The position numbers and the translations under genes were made by a program. Positions 1 through 8,195 of a stretch of DNA of 64,000 nucleotides are shown piece by piece (position 1 is the first letter of the stretch; each line of letters begins with the position of its first letter). The stretch covers positions 124,001 to 188,000 of the forward strand of contig NZ_JAUDRH010000002.1 of assembly GCF_030381805.1 (NCBI RefSeq), in the 5' to 3' direction. The notes under the pieces are model-generated. The model was not told the origin of the DNA and ran no database searches. It was given only the letters and a program-made list of their open reading frames with translations. The DNA is from Chlorogloeopsis sp. ULAP01 (GTDB lineage Bacteria > Cyanobacteriota > Cyanobacteriia > Cyanobacteriales > Nostocaceae).

Positions 1-21
1 TTCATCCTAGAGAGATTGTTG

Positions 22-1017
22 TTAAAACCCGCCCGTACAGTGGTTAGTAGTTATGAGTTGATGGTTTATTACTTCCTTTGTCTCCCTCTCCCCCACTTCC
101 CCACCTTCCCCAACTTCCCATCCAAAACGCGGTGCTTGCCAAATCACATCCAGCAGGATGGTAAATGGAGCAAGGATGAATAATGCCCAGAAAACTGCGG
201 TGGAAAGAAAGAAGTAATTCCGCAAAATAAAAGTCAATGTGGCGATCGCTACTGCCCAAATCACACGTCCGATTCTTGAATTAGGAATTGAGCGCGGATC
301 TGTCACCATGAACAATGCAAACACTAGTAAAGAGCCGCTCATCAAGCGATGCCAGTAAACATCCCAAGTCCAACCTAACCAAAGGTTGCGGCTCGCCTCC
401 AAACCAGCGTATACACCCAAAAAAGCTGCTGTAGTGTCCCAGCGTCCAATCCGCTTGAGAACCATGCCCCCAGTTCCGACAAATAACAGCCCATACCACC
501 ATTCCTCACCCCACTGTCCAGGGGAAACCCAGGCATCGGAAGTTAGTACCAAGGCAGAAATAATGCCAAAATTGGCAGGATTGAAAAAATGTTTATCGTC
601 GATTTTGAAGACAAATTTGCTGGCGATCGCTACTACCGCAGCAAAAGCCATTGTTGTCCAATGATCAGCCCGCAACAGTAGGCTAAGTCCTAAAGAAGTA
701 ATCAAAGGACTACGGAAAGAGGACATAGGGAGGGGGAGGACGCGGGGACGCGGGAACGCGGGGACGCAAAGACAAGGAGTTGAGGAAGTGATAAGAGTAA
801 ATTCTTCCCTATCTTCCCCATCTCTCCCACTCTCCTCTTGTTGCAGGGCTTCTCTCCACTTATTTATCACTGAGAATATCCATTGTGTTGACAAACAGGT
901 GGCAATTGTTACTCCTATAAATTCCGGATGTAACGTCCAATCTCTTGTACCTATCCCCAAAACTAGGAATAGAGAGAGAAAAAGTATTTGATAGTCTCGT
1001 GTATCTTGGAACAGCAT
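22..1017 (-). CDS. NqrB/RnfD-like membrane protein
   Basis: A 331-residue polytopic membrane protein that I read as a member of the NQR2/RnfD family, the membrane subunits of sodium-pumping NADH dehydrogenase and Rnf complexes; the stretch KHFFNPANFGI followed by repeated hydrophobic helices is typical. The rest of an nqr or rnf operon is not visible, so its partners in electron transfer are unknown. Residues about 60 to 98 are a low-complexity, proline- and charge-rich insertion that corresponds to a GC-rich repeat in the DNA (721-842) and interrupts two conserved membrane parts without breaking the frame. The C-terminal 35 residues are also low complexity. The gene starts near 1017 and is divergent from the deacetylase gene. 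Confidence 0.75.
   Translation of the reverse strand: MLFQDTRDYQILFLSLFLVLGIGTRDWTLHPEFIGVTIATCLSTQWIFSVINKWREALQQEESGRDGEDREEFTLITSSTPCLCVPAFPRPRVLPLPMSSFRSPLITSLGLSLLLRADHWTTMAFAAVVAIASKFVFKIDDKHFFNPANFGIISALVLTSDAWVSPGQWGEEWWYGLLFVGTGGMVLKRIGRWDTTAAFLGVYAGLEASRNLWLGWTWDVYWHRLMSGSLLVFALFMVTDPRSIPNSRIGRVIWAVAIATLTFILRNYFFLSTAVFWALFILAPFTILLDVIWQAPRFGWEVGEGGEVGERETKEVINHQLITTNHCTGGF
721..842. repeat. GC-rich repeat cassette inside a gene
   Basis: Purine-rich units of the form GGGGACGCG are repeated (about 731-775), followed by a pyrimidine-rich arm (about 808-838). The cassette lies in frame inside the NqrB/RnfD-like gene. The same kind of cassette occurs twice in the 1348-residue membrane protein gene near 57.05 and 57.65 kb. 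Confidence 0.7.
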
Positions 1018-1136
1018 TAACCGAATAAATCGGGGTTTACCCTTAGATATGTTCTAATTTAGGTGGGTAAAGACAAAAACTGCGCCATTGTTACAGAATT
1101 TGTTACAAGTAAGATGAATGCAGCAATAAAGTTAAG

Positions 1137-1850
1137 ATGCAGTTTTATCCTCTATTTCCGGTTTTGCACCCAATCCTCAAACCCCGCTTTCCTGATTGTC
1201 TGTGGGAAGGCGATCGCAATTCCAAATTTATCGCCTTATCGTTTGATGATGGCCCTCATCCCCAATACACGCCGCAACTATTAAAAGTTTTAGATCGTTA
1301 CAACATTACAGCAAATTTCTTTTGGTTGGGTGCTTGTGTCAACCGTTCGCCAGAAATAGCAAAAGAGATATGCGATCGTGGACACTGGATCGGATTGCAC
1401 GGTTACGATCATCGCAATTTTCCCATGCTCACTCCCAACGACTTAAAGCAAAGCCTAGAGAAAACCCAAGTTGCTATCTATCAAGCCTGTAACCTCGAAC
1501 CTCAACAAGTACGTGATGTCCGTCCCCCCAACGGTTTATTTACACCCAAAACACTGAATTTTCTACGTCAGTGGGATTATCGAGCTGTGATGTGGAGCGT
1601 TGTACCAGAAGATTGGGTAAGACCGGGAGTTGCAGCTGTTGTACAGCGTGTACTTAAGAATATAAACAACGGCTCTATTATTGTGTTACATGATGGAGTT
1701 TGTGGTGGAGAAGATGTAGCCGAAATCGCACAAGTTCTCATTCCCCTACTCCTGCAACAAGGCTATCAATTTGTAACCATAGATACTCTTTGGCAGCAAG
1801 TAAAGCAGAGAGCGGAAGTAGTAAAGGTAAAGGGAGAATTAAAAATTTAG
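1137..1850 (+). CDS. polysaccharide deacetylase (NodB domain)
   Basis: A 237-residue NodB-homology (carbohydrate esterase 4) protein that removes acetyl groups from N-acetylated sugars of cell wall or exopolysaccharide. Motif 1 is SFDDGP (catalytic and metal Asp at residues 37-38), motif 2 is HGYDH (88-92), motif 3 is RPPNG (129-133) and the final motif is LHDG near residue 190. The family usually has an aromatic residue where this protein has Asn in RPPNG, a small deviation. No clear signal peptide precedes the domain, so the start could be misplaced or the enzyme may be cytoplasmic or released otherwise. It stands alone, divergent from the upstream gene and convergent with the XRE regulator across a palindromic repeat block. 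Confidence 0.85.
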   Translation: MQFYPLFPVLHPILKPRFPDCLWEGDRNSKFIALSFDDGPHPQYTPQLLKVLDRYNITANFFWLGACVNRSPEIAKEICDRGHWIGLHGYDHRNFPMLTPNDLKQSLEKTQVAIYQACNLEPQQVRDVRPPNGLFTPKTLNFLRQWDYRAVMWSVVPEDWVRPGVAAVVQRVLKNINNGSIIVLHDGVCGGEDVAEIAQVLIPLLLQQGYQFVTIDTLWQQVKQRAEVVKVKGELKI

Positions 1851-1865
1851 CATCTTCCTCCTACC

Positions 1866-1998
1866 TACCAACGGATACGCCGTACCTACGCTCTTGCGCG
1901 TTCGCCGTCAGGCGTTGCGTTAGCTAGCGACTTCTGTAGACGGGCTTTGCCCGGCTTCCCGTCGGGTAAGTAGCTGCTCCGCATCTACCGCGTCTACT
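1866..1998. repeat. GC-rich palindromic repeat block
   Basis: Intergenic block of short inverted repeats between convergent genes, including GACGGG and CCCGTC arms around 1939-1962. A 26-base piece at 1972-1997 recurs as its reverse complement, with one difference, at 21068-21093. Such blocks are typical of Nostocales intergenic DNA; here it may also act as a transcription end for both flanking genes. Confidence 0.65.
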
Positions 1999-2021
1999 GC
2001 CTTCTGACTTTTGTCTTTTGA

Positions 2022-2366
2022 CTAATGACTAACTTGCCGCTTTTGAGAATCTTCTGAGTCGGTATTATCGGTATTAATAGTAGATGAAGGCTCATCAGTC
2101 CCTAAAAGATTATGTATATCTTGTAGAGAACCTGGCTTTGCGGCTGCCTCTTGTGGTGATTCGTCCACAGAATCAATCAAATCTTCTACTTGGCAATTCA
2201 AAGCTTTGCAAAACTTAATAATTCGTTCTATTTGTTCTGTTCCCGTTCTACCACTCTCCCAATTCTGGATAGTGCTTTCCGTCACGCCTACAAGACGCGA
2301 CAACTCCAACTGGGTTAACCCTGCCTTCTCACGTAGAAAAGCTATCCTTGGTCTTACCTTTTTCAC
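2022..2366 (-). CDS. XRE-family transcriptional regulator
   Basis: A 114-residue protein with an N-terminal Cro/C1-type helix-turn-helix (about residues 8-62: LREKAGLTQLELSRLVGVTE, then TIQNWESGRT) and an acidic, Ser/Thr/Asp-rich tail of about 45 residues with no recognisable domain. It should bind DNA as a dimer; the target is not evident. It is divergent from the secreted-protein run that begins at 2762, with about 400 bases between, so it could control that cluster, but this is only positional inference. Confidence 0.85.
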   Translation of the reverse strand: MKKVRPRIAFLREKAGLTQLELSRLVGVTESTIQNWESGRTGTEQIERIIKFCKALNCQVEDLIDSVDESPQEAAAKPGSLQDIHNLLGTDEPSSTINTDNTDSEDSQKRQVSH

Positions 2367-2761
2367 ATTTACAGCACTTTTGCTTCACTTTCTAGTCGTA
2401 GATCCTAACATCAAAAAAATCTAGCGCCCAAAGATTTTAACCAAGCTCTTGACGACACCTAATTTATTTGGTTAAAACTATTGTGTGTATTTCTCCTCAT
2501 TATTTTCACACACAAGGAAGTAAGAGGGTCAATCCGAGAGTAGATAAAGTACAAAAAATCATCTTCCAAAAAATTTTCAGTTCAATCCGGAATGATTAGA
2601 TTTGACTTTGTAGCTCTCATTAACGAACAACAGAGAGACACCTAAACAAAACTCCCCAAGGTCGAAAAATAAATACCTGTTGAAGGAGTTAAAGGTTCCA
2701 CCCTCTGAGTAACAACACACAACACACAGTACACACAACTAATTCAAAGAGGTCTAAATAT
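2367..2761. other. intergenic region, no gene seen
   Basis: About 395 bases between the divergent XRE gene and the broken secreted-protein gene. I see no open frame of interest. It must contain promoters in both directions; no operator-like inverted repeat stands out. Confidence 0.5.
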
Positions 2762-2970
2762 ATGTTGAAAAAGTCTTTAGCATTCGGTCTGTTGGCTGCT
2801 GGTATGATGATTGCTCCTGGTGCAGCAATGGCAGCAATCCTGGTGGACAAGCTTCTGTGCAAAGAGTCGGTCAATTCGGTCAAGCTGCTTTTGATAGCAC
2901 TGTTGTTAACAATGCAGAGTTAGCATCTCGTCAACAAACTGTTGATATCGCTAGCTGCACCTACCGCTAA
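2762..2970 (+). pseudogene. broken copy of the secreted protein gene
   Basis: The signal-peptide coding part is identical to that of the intact gene at 3110, but right after the Ala-Met-Ala cleavage region 127 bases are missing. Because 127 is not a multiple of three, the rest is read out of frame and stops at the TAG in GAGTTAG near 2923. The bases after the deletion still match the intact gene to its stop, up to 2970. The deletion ends share only a two-base match, which suggests replication slippage or end joining. A signal peptide followed by about 30 out-of-frame residues could still be made, but no function is suggested. Confidence 0.9.
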
Positions 2971-3109
2971 AAGTTAAGTATTTGAAATCGGGATGATGCT
3001 GATGAGCGCATCCCTAATCCAAAATTCAGTGTTACAAATAACGCTAATTCCAAAAACAACAACACACAACACACAGTACACACAACTAAATTCAAAGAGG
3101 TCTAAATAT

Positions 3110-3442
3110 ATGTTGAAAAAGTCTTTAGCATTCGGTCTGTTGGCTGCTGGTATGATGATTGCTCCTGGTGCAGCAATGGCACAACAGCTAAACGTCCAAG
3201 AAGTTCAGCAAGAAGGTGCAGCTTTTGGTGGTAGCCAAGTCATTAACAATGCTGAATTGAAGAACAACCAACAACTGATCAAGCTTAAGGATGGACGTTA
3301 TTGCTACAGCAATCCTGGTGGACAAGCTTCTGTGCAAAGAGTCGGTCAATTCGGTCAAGCTGCTTTTGATAGCACTGTTGTTAACAATGCAGAGTTAAGG
3401 AGTCGCCAGCAGACCGTTGATATTGCTAATTGCACCTACTAA
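3110..3442 (+). CDS. small secreted protein with two repeats
   Basis: A 110-residue precursor. Residues 1-24 are a signal peptide (two Lys, then a hydrophobic core, then AMA before AQQ). The mature part contains two related units, one with QVINNAEL and QQ, the other with TVVNNAEL and QQ, separated by a segment with a Cys (RYCYSNPGG), and ends with a second Cys (ANCTY). I chose the ATG at 3110 because the broken copy begins at the same place and the signal peptide starts there; an open frame reaches further upstream but has no support. I do not recognise the family. The Asn/Gln-rich repeated strands recall surface amyloid subunits, but there is no curlin signature. Confidence 0.75.
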   Translation: MLKKSLAFGLLAAGMMIAPGAAMAQQLNVQEVQQEGAAFGGSQVINNAELKNNQQLIKLKDGRYCYSNPGGQASVQRVGQFGQAAFDSTVVNNAELRSRQQTVDIANCTY

Positions 3443-3653
3443 AAGTTAAGTATTTGAAATCGGGATGATGCTAATGGGCGCATCCCTAATCCAAAATTCA
3501 ATTCTTTTTCAAACTATATAGGCATTGCCTAATGCAAGCAATACCAATCCTAGTACCAGTTTGCAGAAAGTTAGTAAAAGAGTTGTAACCAAGGTTCGCC
3601 GATTCCTGATCAAGCAAAAAAATCGGTTTTTCTTGTATGTGAGGTATTGAACC

Positions 3654-4016
3654 ATGCCTGCTAAACGCTCAATTTCGATACTGTTACTTTCTGCGCTGAT
3701 GGCATTACCTGCCGGAATAGCCACAGCAGGCGACATTGATATCCGAAACGGCAATACCAGAGTAAGAATTGACGGAAACAACGATATTACAATTAAAAAA
3801 GCTCCCAGTTCCACAACAAGTATCTCTCCCTTTCGTTGGCCTAGTTCTGGAGTATGGATTCAAAAAAATCGTGTTTACCGTGTCCCAACTGTGAAAATTC
3901 CTCAAACCACACGGGGTTATTGTAGCGGCAGAACTTTGACTCAGCAAAGCGTTAAAAACTCCGGTAGTGCAACCAGTCGCACTTATAGTTCTACAACCAC
4001 AACTTCATGTTACTAG
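3654..4016 (+). CDS. small secreted protein, Ser/Thr-rich tail
   Basis: A 120-residue precursor with a signal peptide of about 25 residues (KRS, hydrophobic core, ATAG). The mature part has short beta-like repeats (DIDIRNGNTRVRIDGNND) and a C-terminal half rich in Ser, Thr and Cys ending in SCY. The family is not recognised. The stop is 17 bases before the next start at 4034, which suggests one transcript with that gene. It is the second member of a run of four small exported proteins. Confidence 0.65.
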   Translation: MPAKRSISILLLSALMALPAGIATAGDIDIRNGNTRVRIDGNNDITIKKAPSSTTSISPFRWPSSGVWIQKNRVYRVPTVKIPQTTRGYCSGRTLTQQSVKNSGSATSRTYSSTTTTSCY

Positions 4017-4033
4017 TTCAAAAGGATGCAATT

Positions 4034-4447
4034 ATGAATTTCAAATTTATCTCCCTTAGTTTATTCTCACTGACTGCTGTATCACCTTTGTTTGTTCCCT
4101 CCTTCACTCCTTCTGCCCTAGCATTGGGTTGTTCTGCGATCGATGTGGCTGTGCAAGTGGATGTTAGCGGTAATAGAAATCCAGGTAAGCAAACTAATAA
4201 TGTAAATCAAGAGTTTGGAGAAGACTGCAAACCTGGTACCAATGTTACCAACAGATCTACTCAAATTAATATTGGCCCTAACTCTGCTATACAAAATCGA
4301 AACAGTAATGCAGTTGTTGGTGAAGGTGCTACCAGCACAACTCCAGGTAAGGGAGATGTTGGTGTGCAAGTCCACGTTCCAGTACAAGTGTACAACCCCG
4401 GTCAAGATCCAGAATTTCTTAAAAAAGTTGGTGCTCCGCAACGATAA
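4034..4447 (+). CDS. small secreted protein, Asn-rich
   Basis: A 137-residue precursor starting MNFKF, with a signal peptide of about 30 residues ending in ALA. I prefer the ATG at 4034 because AAGGA lies nine to ten bases upstream; another in-frame ATG at 4007 overlaps the previous gene. The mature part has VAVQVDVSGN near its start and VGVQVHVPVQVY near its end, with an Asn/Gln/Thr-rich middle and two Cys. Family unknown. It follows the previous secreted-protein gene after 17 bases, so the two are probably co-transcribed. Confidence 0.65.
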   Translation: MNFKFISLSLFSLTAVSPLFVPSFTPSALALGCSAIDVAVQVDVSGNRNPGKQTNNVNQEFGEDCKPGTNVTNRSTQINIGPNSAIQNRNSNAVVGEGATSTTPGKGDVGVQVHVPVQVYNPGQDPEFLKKVGAPQR

Positions 4448-4698
4448 TGTTGCCCAACAGGGTGCATATCCAAAATATCAATCTTCCGAAGTTTTCTAAT
4501 TAAGGAGCTTCGGATTAATTAATATTTTGATTTGTGTTTAAATCCTATTATTTACGAGCAATTGTATTTAAATGAAATAAATACCTTTATAAAATTCCAA
4601 TTTGTTTGAGGAGTTTTTAAGGGTCATAAAAAAATAACTTTGCTACAAGTATTCAGCAGGTGAACAATTTCTATACCTGCTACTATCTCAATCTAACT

Positions 4699-5184
4699 AT
4701 GAAAAAAGTATTATTTGTTGCCTGCTGTTTAGGTTTGATTGCAACTGTTTCTACCGCACTAGCTCAGAATTTCATCAGTAATCAAAGTTCTTCTATTAAT
4801 GTAGATAGCGATAATGATATGAAAGGCTTTAGTAGCTTTAGTGAACAATCTAGCTATTCTTCTGGATACCAACAAAGCTCATTGAATCTGAGTGCAGCTA
4901 ATCTTAATAAACCTAATATTTTGAGGATTAACACTTCAGGTACTCAATTAAATGGTGCAATTATTCTCAATGGTAAGGTGGTAAAGCGACTGAACAATAA
5001 TAAAGTGGAAATTAATTTATCACCATTGCTATCAGTTGGAGAACATAAAGTGGAAATTTCAGGACGTTATATTCCTAAGTCATCTGGTATCAATATTGAA
5101 TTTAGTGGTCCTGGCACTAATATTGTTCAGCAAACTAGTGGAAATGGTATTTTAAACTACGTTTTAGAAGTGAGTGTATACTAG
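4699..5184 (+). CDS. small secreted protein, Ser-rich
   Basis: A 161-residue precursor beginning MKKVLF with a signal peptide of about 23 residues ending ALAQ. The ATG at 4699 is preferred over a GTG at 4660 because the signal peptide begins there. The mature protein has a Ser/Tyr/Gln-rich N-terminal half and a C-terminal half with a regular beta pattern (INTSGTQLNGAIILNGKVV) that resembles an immunoglobulin-like or carbohydrate-binding fold, although I cannot name a family. It closes the run of four exported small proteins; a 250-base gap separates it from the third member. Confidence 0.65.
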   Translation: MKKVLFVACCLGLIATVSTALAQNFISNQSSSINVDSDNDMKGFSSFSEQSSYSSGYQQSSLNLSAANLNKPNILRINTSGTQLNGAIILNGKVVKRLNNNKVEINLSPLLSVGEHKVEISGRYIPKSSGINIEFSGPGTNIVQQTSGNGILNYVLEVSVY

Positions 5185-5441
5185 CAAGATAAACTCAAAA
5201 TACTACTGACAATAACTTTGATTTTAATATTTTATTAGGCGTAAATACCTTAGTTTTTTCCTGCTAATATAAAAGTTTGCTTTTTAATTGAATATCATTC
5301 ATCAGCTAGAAGGAATAGAAGAATACTATATTGAGAATAGCTCGTTTGGGTAAATCAACTGAATGAATGAAAGCAAGTTGAATCAGTAACAATTGGGCTA
5401 GAACTGCTGACAACAAACAATACCTCAAAAAGTCTGAAACA

Positions 5442-5891
5442 TTAATTAGAACTGGTTATTTTTAGCTGAATTTCTAAATTTGCACGTACCCAAAATTCTC
5501 CTAGCGACCAAATCAAATATTTATTTGGAGCTTCAGCAAAATTATTTAGATTGTGAGTGACAATTGCATCTAGTTTTTCATAATTAGCACAAACTAATTC
5601 TACAGCAGATTCAAAATCCTTGAGGGGTGAGGAACGTGCTTGCTGAAGGATTGTTTGCTCAACAGTAAAAATTCTGATTTTATCTTGTAACCAATTAATG
5701 ACTATCTCTGCAATTTTATGATTCTGTAAGCATTTAGTATAAGTATATATTTTTTGCCAGCCAATTTCTGTTATGTACATCCGAATTGATGGATGTACTA
5801 TATCCATTAATTTGCTCACATCTTCTTCAAAAGTGTTGCGATTTATCAAAATCTCTAATATGAGATCAGCATCTAATAAAATCTTGATCAC
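5442..5891 (-). CDS. PIN-domain nuclease (VapC-like toxin)
   Basis: A 149-residue PIN-domain protein. The first conserved acid sits in KILLDAD at the N-terminus; further acids are in LKDFESAVE and DAIVTHN, matching the PIN_3 or VapC layout of Mg-dependent RNA-cleaving toxins. I chose the GTG at 5891 because GGGGG lies just upstream and the domain starts there; a TTG at 5918 adds nine unconserved residues. A short open frame that overlaps the start (5866-5952) has the position expected for an antitoxin but is very short. If that is not functional, this is a solitary PIN gene. Confidence 0.75.
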   Translation of the reverse strand: MIKILLDADLILEILINRNTFEEDVSKLMDIVHPSIRMYITEIGWQKIYTYTKCLQNHKIAEIVINWLQDKIRIFTVEQTILQQARSSPLKDFESAVELVCANYEKLDAIVTHNLNNFAEAPNKYLIWSLGEFWVRANLEIQLKITSSN

Positions 5892-5952
5892 TTTCAATCC
5901 CCCTGATTGCCTGATCAATAGAGCGTAGCGTGAGATTTCGTACTGTCCTCAC
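5866..5952 (-). CDS. short ORF upstream of PIN gene, possible antitoxin remnant
   Basis: A 28-codon frame starting GTG at 5952 and ending inside the PIN gene by 26 bases. It reads VRTVRNLTLRSIDQAIRGIE and a few more residues. The overlapping stop and start is the usual arrangement of toxin-antitoxin pairs, but the product is too short for a normal antitoxin, no clear ribosome site is seen, and the frame stays open a little upstream. It may be the end of an eroded antitoxin gene or chance. Confidence 0.25.
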   Translation of the reverse strand: MRTVRNLTLRSIDQAIRGIESDQDFIRC

Positions 5953-6225
5953 TGATGAAGGAACATAGTTATATACAAGCTACAGGGGGAATATTTCTGA
6001 CTAAATGCACAATTGCTGACCTGATACCGGAAATATTAACTAATTAATTATTGTCCCTATTTACTACTTACTATTAAGGCTTTGTCAACGATATACATAA
6101 TCTAAGGCAATTTGATTGGCAAAGTAAAAGTTAAGCAATACAAGTGAAGTATTTAAAATGCTTTGCTTTATAGAGGGCGATCGCATAACTTTCAAAGCGG
6201 CACTGAATTTACGAATCAACAAAAA

Positions 6226-6504
6226 TTAACGTCTAACATCAAATCTACGCAATCCCTCTGGTTGTGCATACTCGACCACTACATCCTTGACTATAGCTGC
6301 GGGTGGGCCTTGATGACACCAGCGAATCATCTCCTCAACAACTTCTTGTACTCCTTCAAACACTGCTTCTACCCTGCCATCAGGGAGATTTCGTACCCAA
6401 CCACTCAATCCTAGCTGGCTAGCTGTATCAACAGTGGCAAAGCGATAGCCTACGCCTTGCACTCTTCCCGAAATGAATACGTGGGCGCGGATTAGTTGCG
6501 ACAT
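6226..6504 (-). CDS. acyP: acylphosphatase
   Basis: A 92-residue acylphosphatase, which hydrolyses carboxyl-phosphate bonds such as acetyl phosphate and 1,3-bisphosphoglycerate. The signature GRVQGVGYR carries the phosphate-binding Arg, and WVRNLPDG carries the catalytic Asn; length and order match the family. The gene lies 57 bases downstream of the site-2 protease gene on the same strand, so the two could share a transcript, although their functions are not known to be linked. Confidence 0.92.
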   Translation of the reverse strand: MSQLIRAHVFISGRVQGVGYRFATVDTASQLGLSGWVRNLPDGRVEAVFEGVQEVVEEMIRWCHQGPPAAIVKDVVVEYAQPEGLRRFDVRR

Positions 6505-6561
6505 TTGTATCTTACTTTGCCTTCAATAGCATCACCTTTACGATTTCCAGTCTAGCTGAAA

Positions 6562-8043
6562 TTAAATCTGCAACAAATTAGCGATCGCCTGCGGTACTGG
6601 TAGGACAATCAGAACTAACAAAGCCATTGCCAGTAGTCCCCCGATATCGCGTTTGTTATCTAATTCAGTAACGTCATTGAGCGCTGGTTCGTCCATCAAA
6701 GGTATAAATAACAAGACAATTGCCCACAAGAAAAATCCGGGCTGTATCAAAGAAAGCAGCAATAGCAGCAAACGGGAAATTTGACCGATTACGACTGCAC
6801 TTCGTTGCCCAAACATTGCATGGATGATATGTCCCCCATCTAATTGTCCTACGGGCATCAAATTTAAAGCAGTTACAATCAGTCCTAAACAAGCAGCGAC
6901 TGCAACTGGGTGTAGATCTATAGCTGATTGTGGTGTTAACTGGTTTCCCAACGCTAATTTCGAGAACAGCGCTAACAAAATAGAGTATCTGGGATTAAGA
7001 GCATCTGGATTCAAAAATCCTGTTCTTTCGCTCGGTAAAGGAACCACTTCAGAATTAGCTAATCCCCATATTAATAATGGTAGTGTAGCTACAAAACCTG
7101 CGACAGGCCCAGCGATACTGACATCAAATAAAGCCTTGCGGTTGGGTACAGGGCTGCGCATCTGAATAAATGCGCCAAAGGTTCCTAAGAAAAATGGGAT
7201 GGGAATGAAATAGGGTAAGGTGGAGCGAATCTTATAGTATCTGGCTGTGAGATAGTGACCAAGCTCATGAATGCCCAATATAAATATTAAAGCTAGGGCG
7301 TACGGCAATCCCTGCAAAAACATGGCTGGGTCGGATTGGAGGGCTGCTGTAGGTATAACACCAGCTATTCTCGCTCCCACTAAGGTAGTAGTTACTAAAG
7401 TTATTGCTAATAGTAGTAGCGCTAGTCCTGGACGTGTTAGCTGTTCAGTTGAACTTGCGTTAGTTTTGGCAGCTTGTGTGTTTGGAACAAGCACAAAGAA
7501 GGGTTTACCATTTAAACCTTCTTGAAAAATCACTAAAAAGCGATCGCCAAAACTTGCTTCAATATTCTCTTTAATTTGTTGATAAGCTTGTGTTGGCTTA
7601 GTTCTTAACTGACCCCGACAGATAACAGCTTGAGGTCTATACTCAATATTTTGAACGTAGTATATAGACCAAGGAAAACAATTACGTAGCTGGGTTTCTT
7701 CGTTTTGTTCAAGGGGACGCACAGGTAACGGTTTTGGGGTAGTATTTACGGCCGATTCTGATTTCGGCGTTTGGGGTTCAGTCTGTTTGTTATTTGGCAG
7801 TTGCCGCCCCCATTGAAACAACACCCAGTATAACAAAGGGCAAATAATTAACGGCCAAATCATTAGCGATCGCGGCAGAGGTTGATTCGTACCGTACATC
7901 ACTGTCCATCCAGTCCATAGTAGTGCTGGTGTCATTAATATCAACCACAAGAGCCAAACTGGCGTCCGAGTGATTTGAGCGACACTGCGTTGCACCATTA
8001 GATAGGTAATTAGTCCCAATAAAAGAAGAAACCAAACAGCCAT
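6562..8043 (-). CDS. site-2 protease family membrane metalloprotease
   Basis: A 493-residue intramembrane zinc protease of the M50 family. The metal site HELGH is at residues 259-263 and the third ligand lies in MPVGQLDGGH (about 396-405). The N-terminal 80 residues form three membrane segments, residues about 85-195 a soluble domain with a proline-rich linker, and the C-terminal half the protease core. The size and architecture resemble cyanobacterial and plant EGY-type site-2 proteases, which cut membrane-held proteins in chloroplast or thylakoid signalling. Substrate unknown. Divergent from the metallo-beta-lactamase-fold gene, with their promoters in the region between 8044 and 8195. Confidence 0.88.
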   Translation of the reverse strand: MAVWFLLLLGLITYLMVQRSVAQITRTPVWLLWLILMTPALLWTGWTVMYGTNQPLPRSLMIWPLIICPLLYWVLFQWGRQLPNNKQTEPQTPKSESAVNTTPKPLPVRPLEQNEETQLRNCFPWSIYYVQNIEYRPQAVICRGQLRTKPTQAYQQIKENIEASFGDRFLVIFQEGLNGKPFFVLVPNTQAAKTNASSTEQLTRPGLALLLLAITLVTTTLVGARIAGVIPTAALQSDPAMFLQGLPYALALIFILGIHELGHYLTARYYKIRSTLPYFIPIPFFLGTFGAFIQMRSPVPNRKALFDVSIAGPVAGFVATLPLLIWGLANSEVVPLPSERTGFLNPDALNPRYSILLALFSKLALGNQLTPQSAIDLHPVAVAACLGLIVTALNLMPVGQLDGGHIIHAMFGQRSAVVIGQISRLLLLLLSLIQPGFFLWAIVLLFIPLMDEPALNDVTELDNKRDIGGLLAMALLVLIVLPVPQAIANLLQI

Positions 8044-8195
8044 GTTGTTTTAATTTAATTTCAAACGTGAGTCTCGCTTGTAGTCAAAAGCACCATAACT
8101 CTTGCCACGAGCCAAACACCATTCCCCCATCTGAGCGCCAGAAGTCTTATACTGAAACCGGAACACCCGTAAATCCCCAATTGGTAGTAGTTCTC

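Larger units (their letters stand above)
2711..3500. repeat. tandem gene duplication (two units)
   Basis: Unit 1 is about 2711-3028 and unit 2 about 3058-3500. They share the leader rich in ACACAACACACAG, the weak Shine-Dalgarno region AAAGAGG, the coding region and the downstream hairpin with GGGATG and CATCCC arms. Unit 1 lacks 127 bases that are present in unit 2 (3181-3307 or one base later), lacks one A in the leader, and has one extra codon near the end. Outside these events the units are nearly identical, so the duplication is recent. Confidence 0.9.

Noticed and set aside
2762..5184. Curli (CsgA/B) system
   Set aside because: No curlin repeat signature and no csgG-like secretion gene are present; only general Asn/Gln richness is seen.
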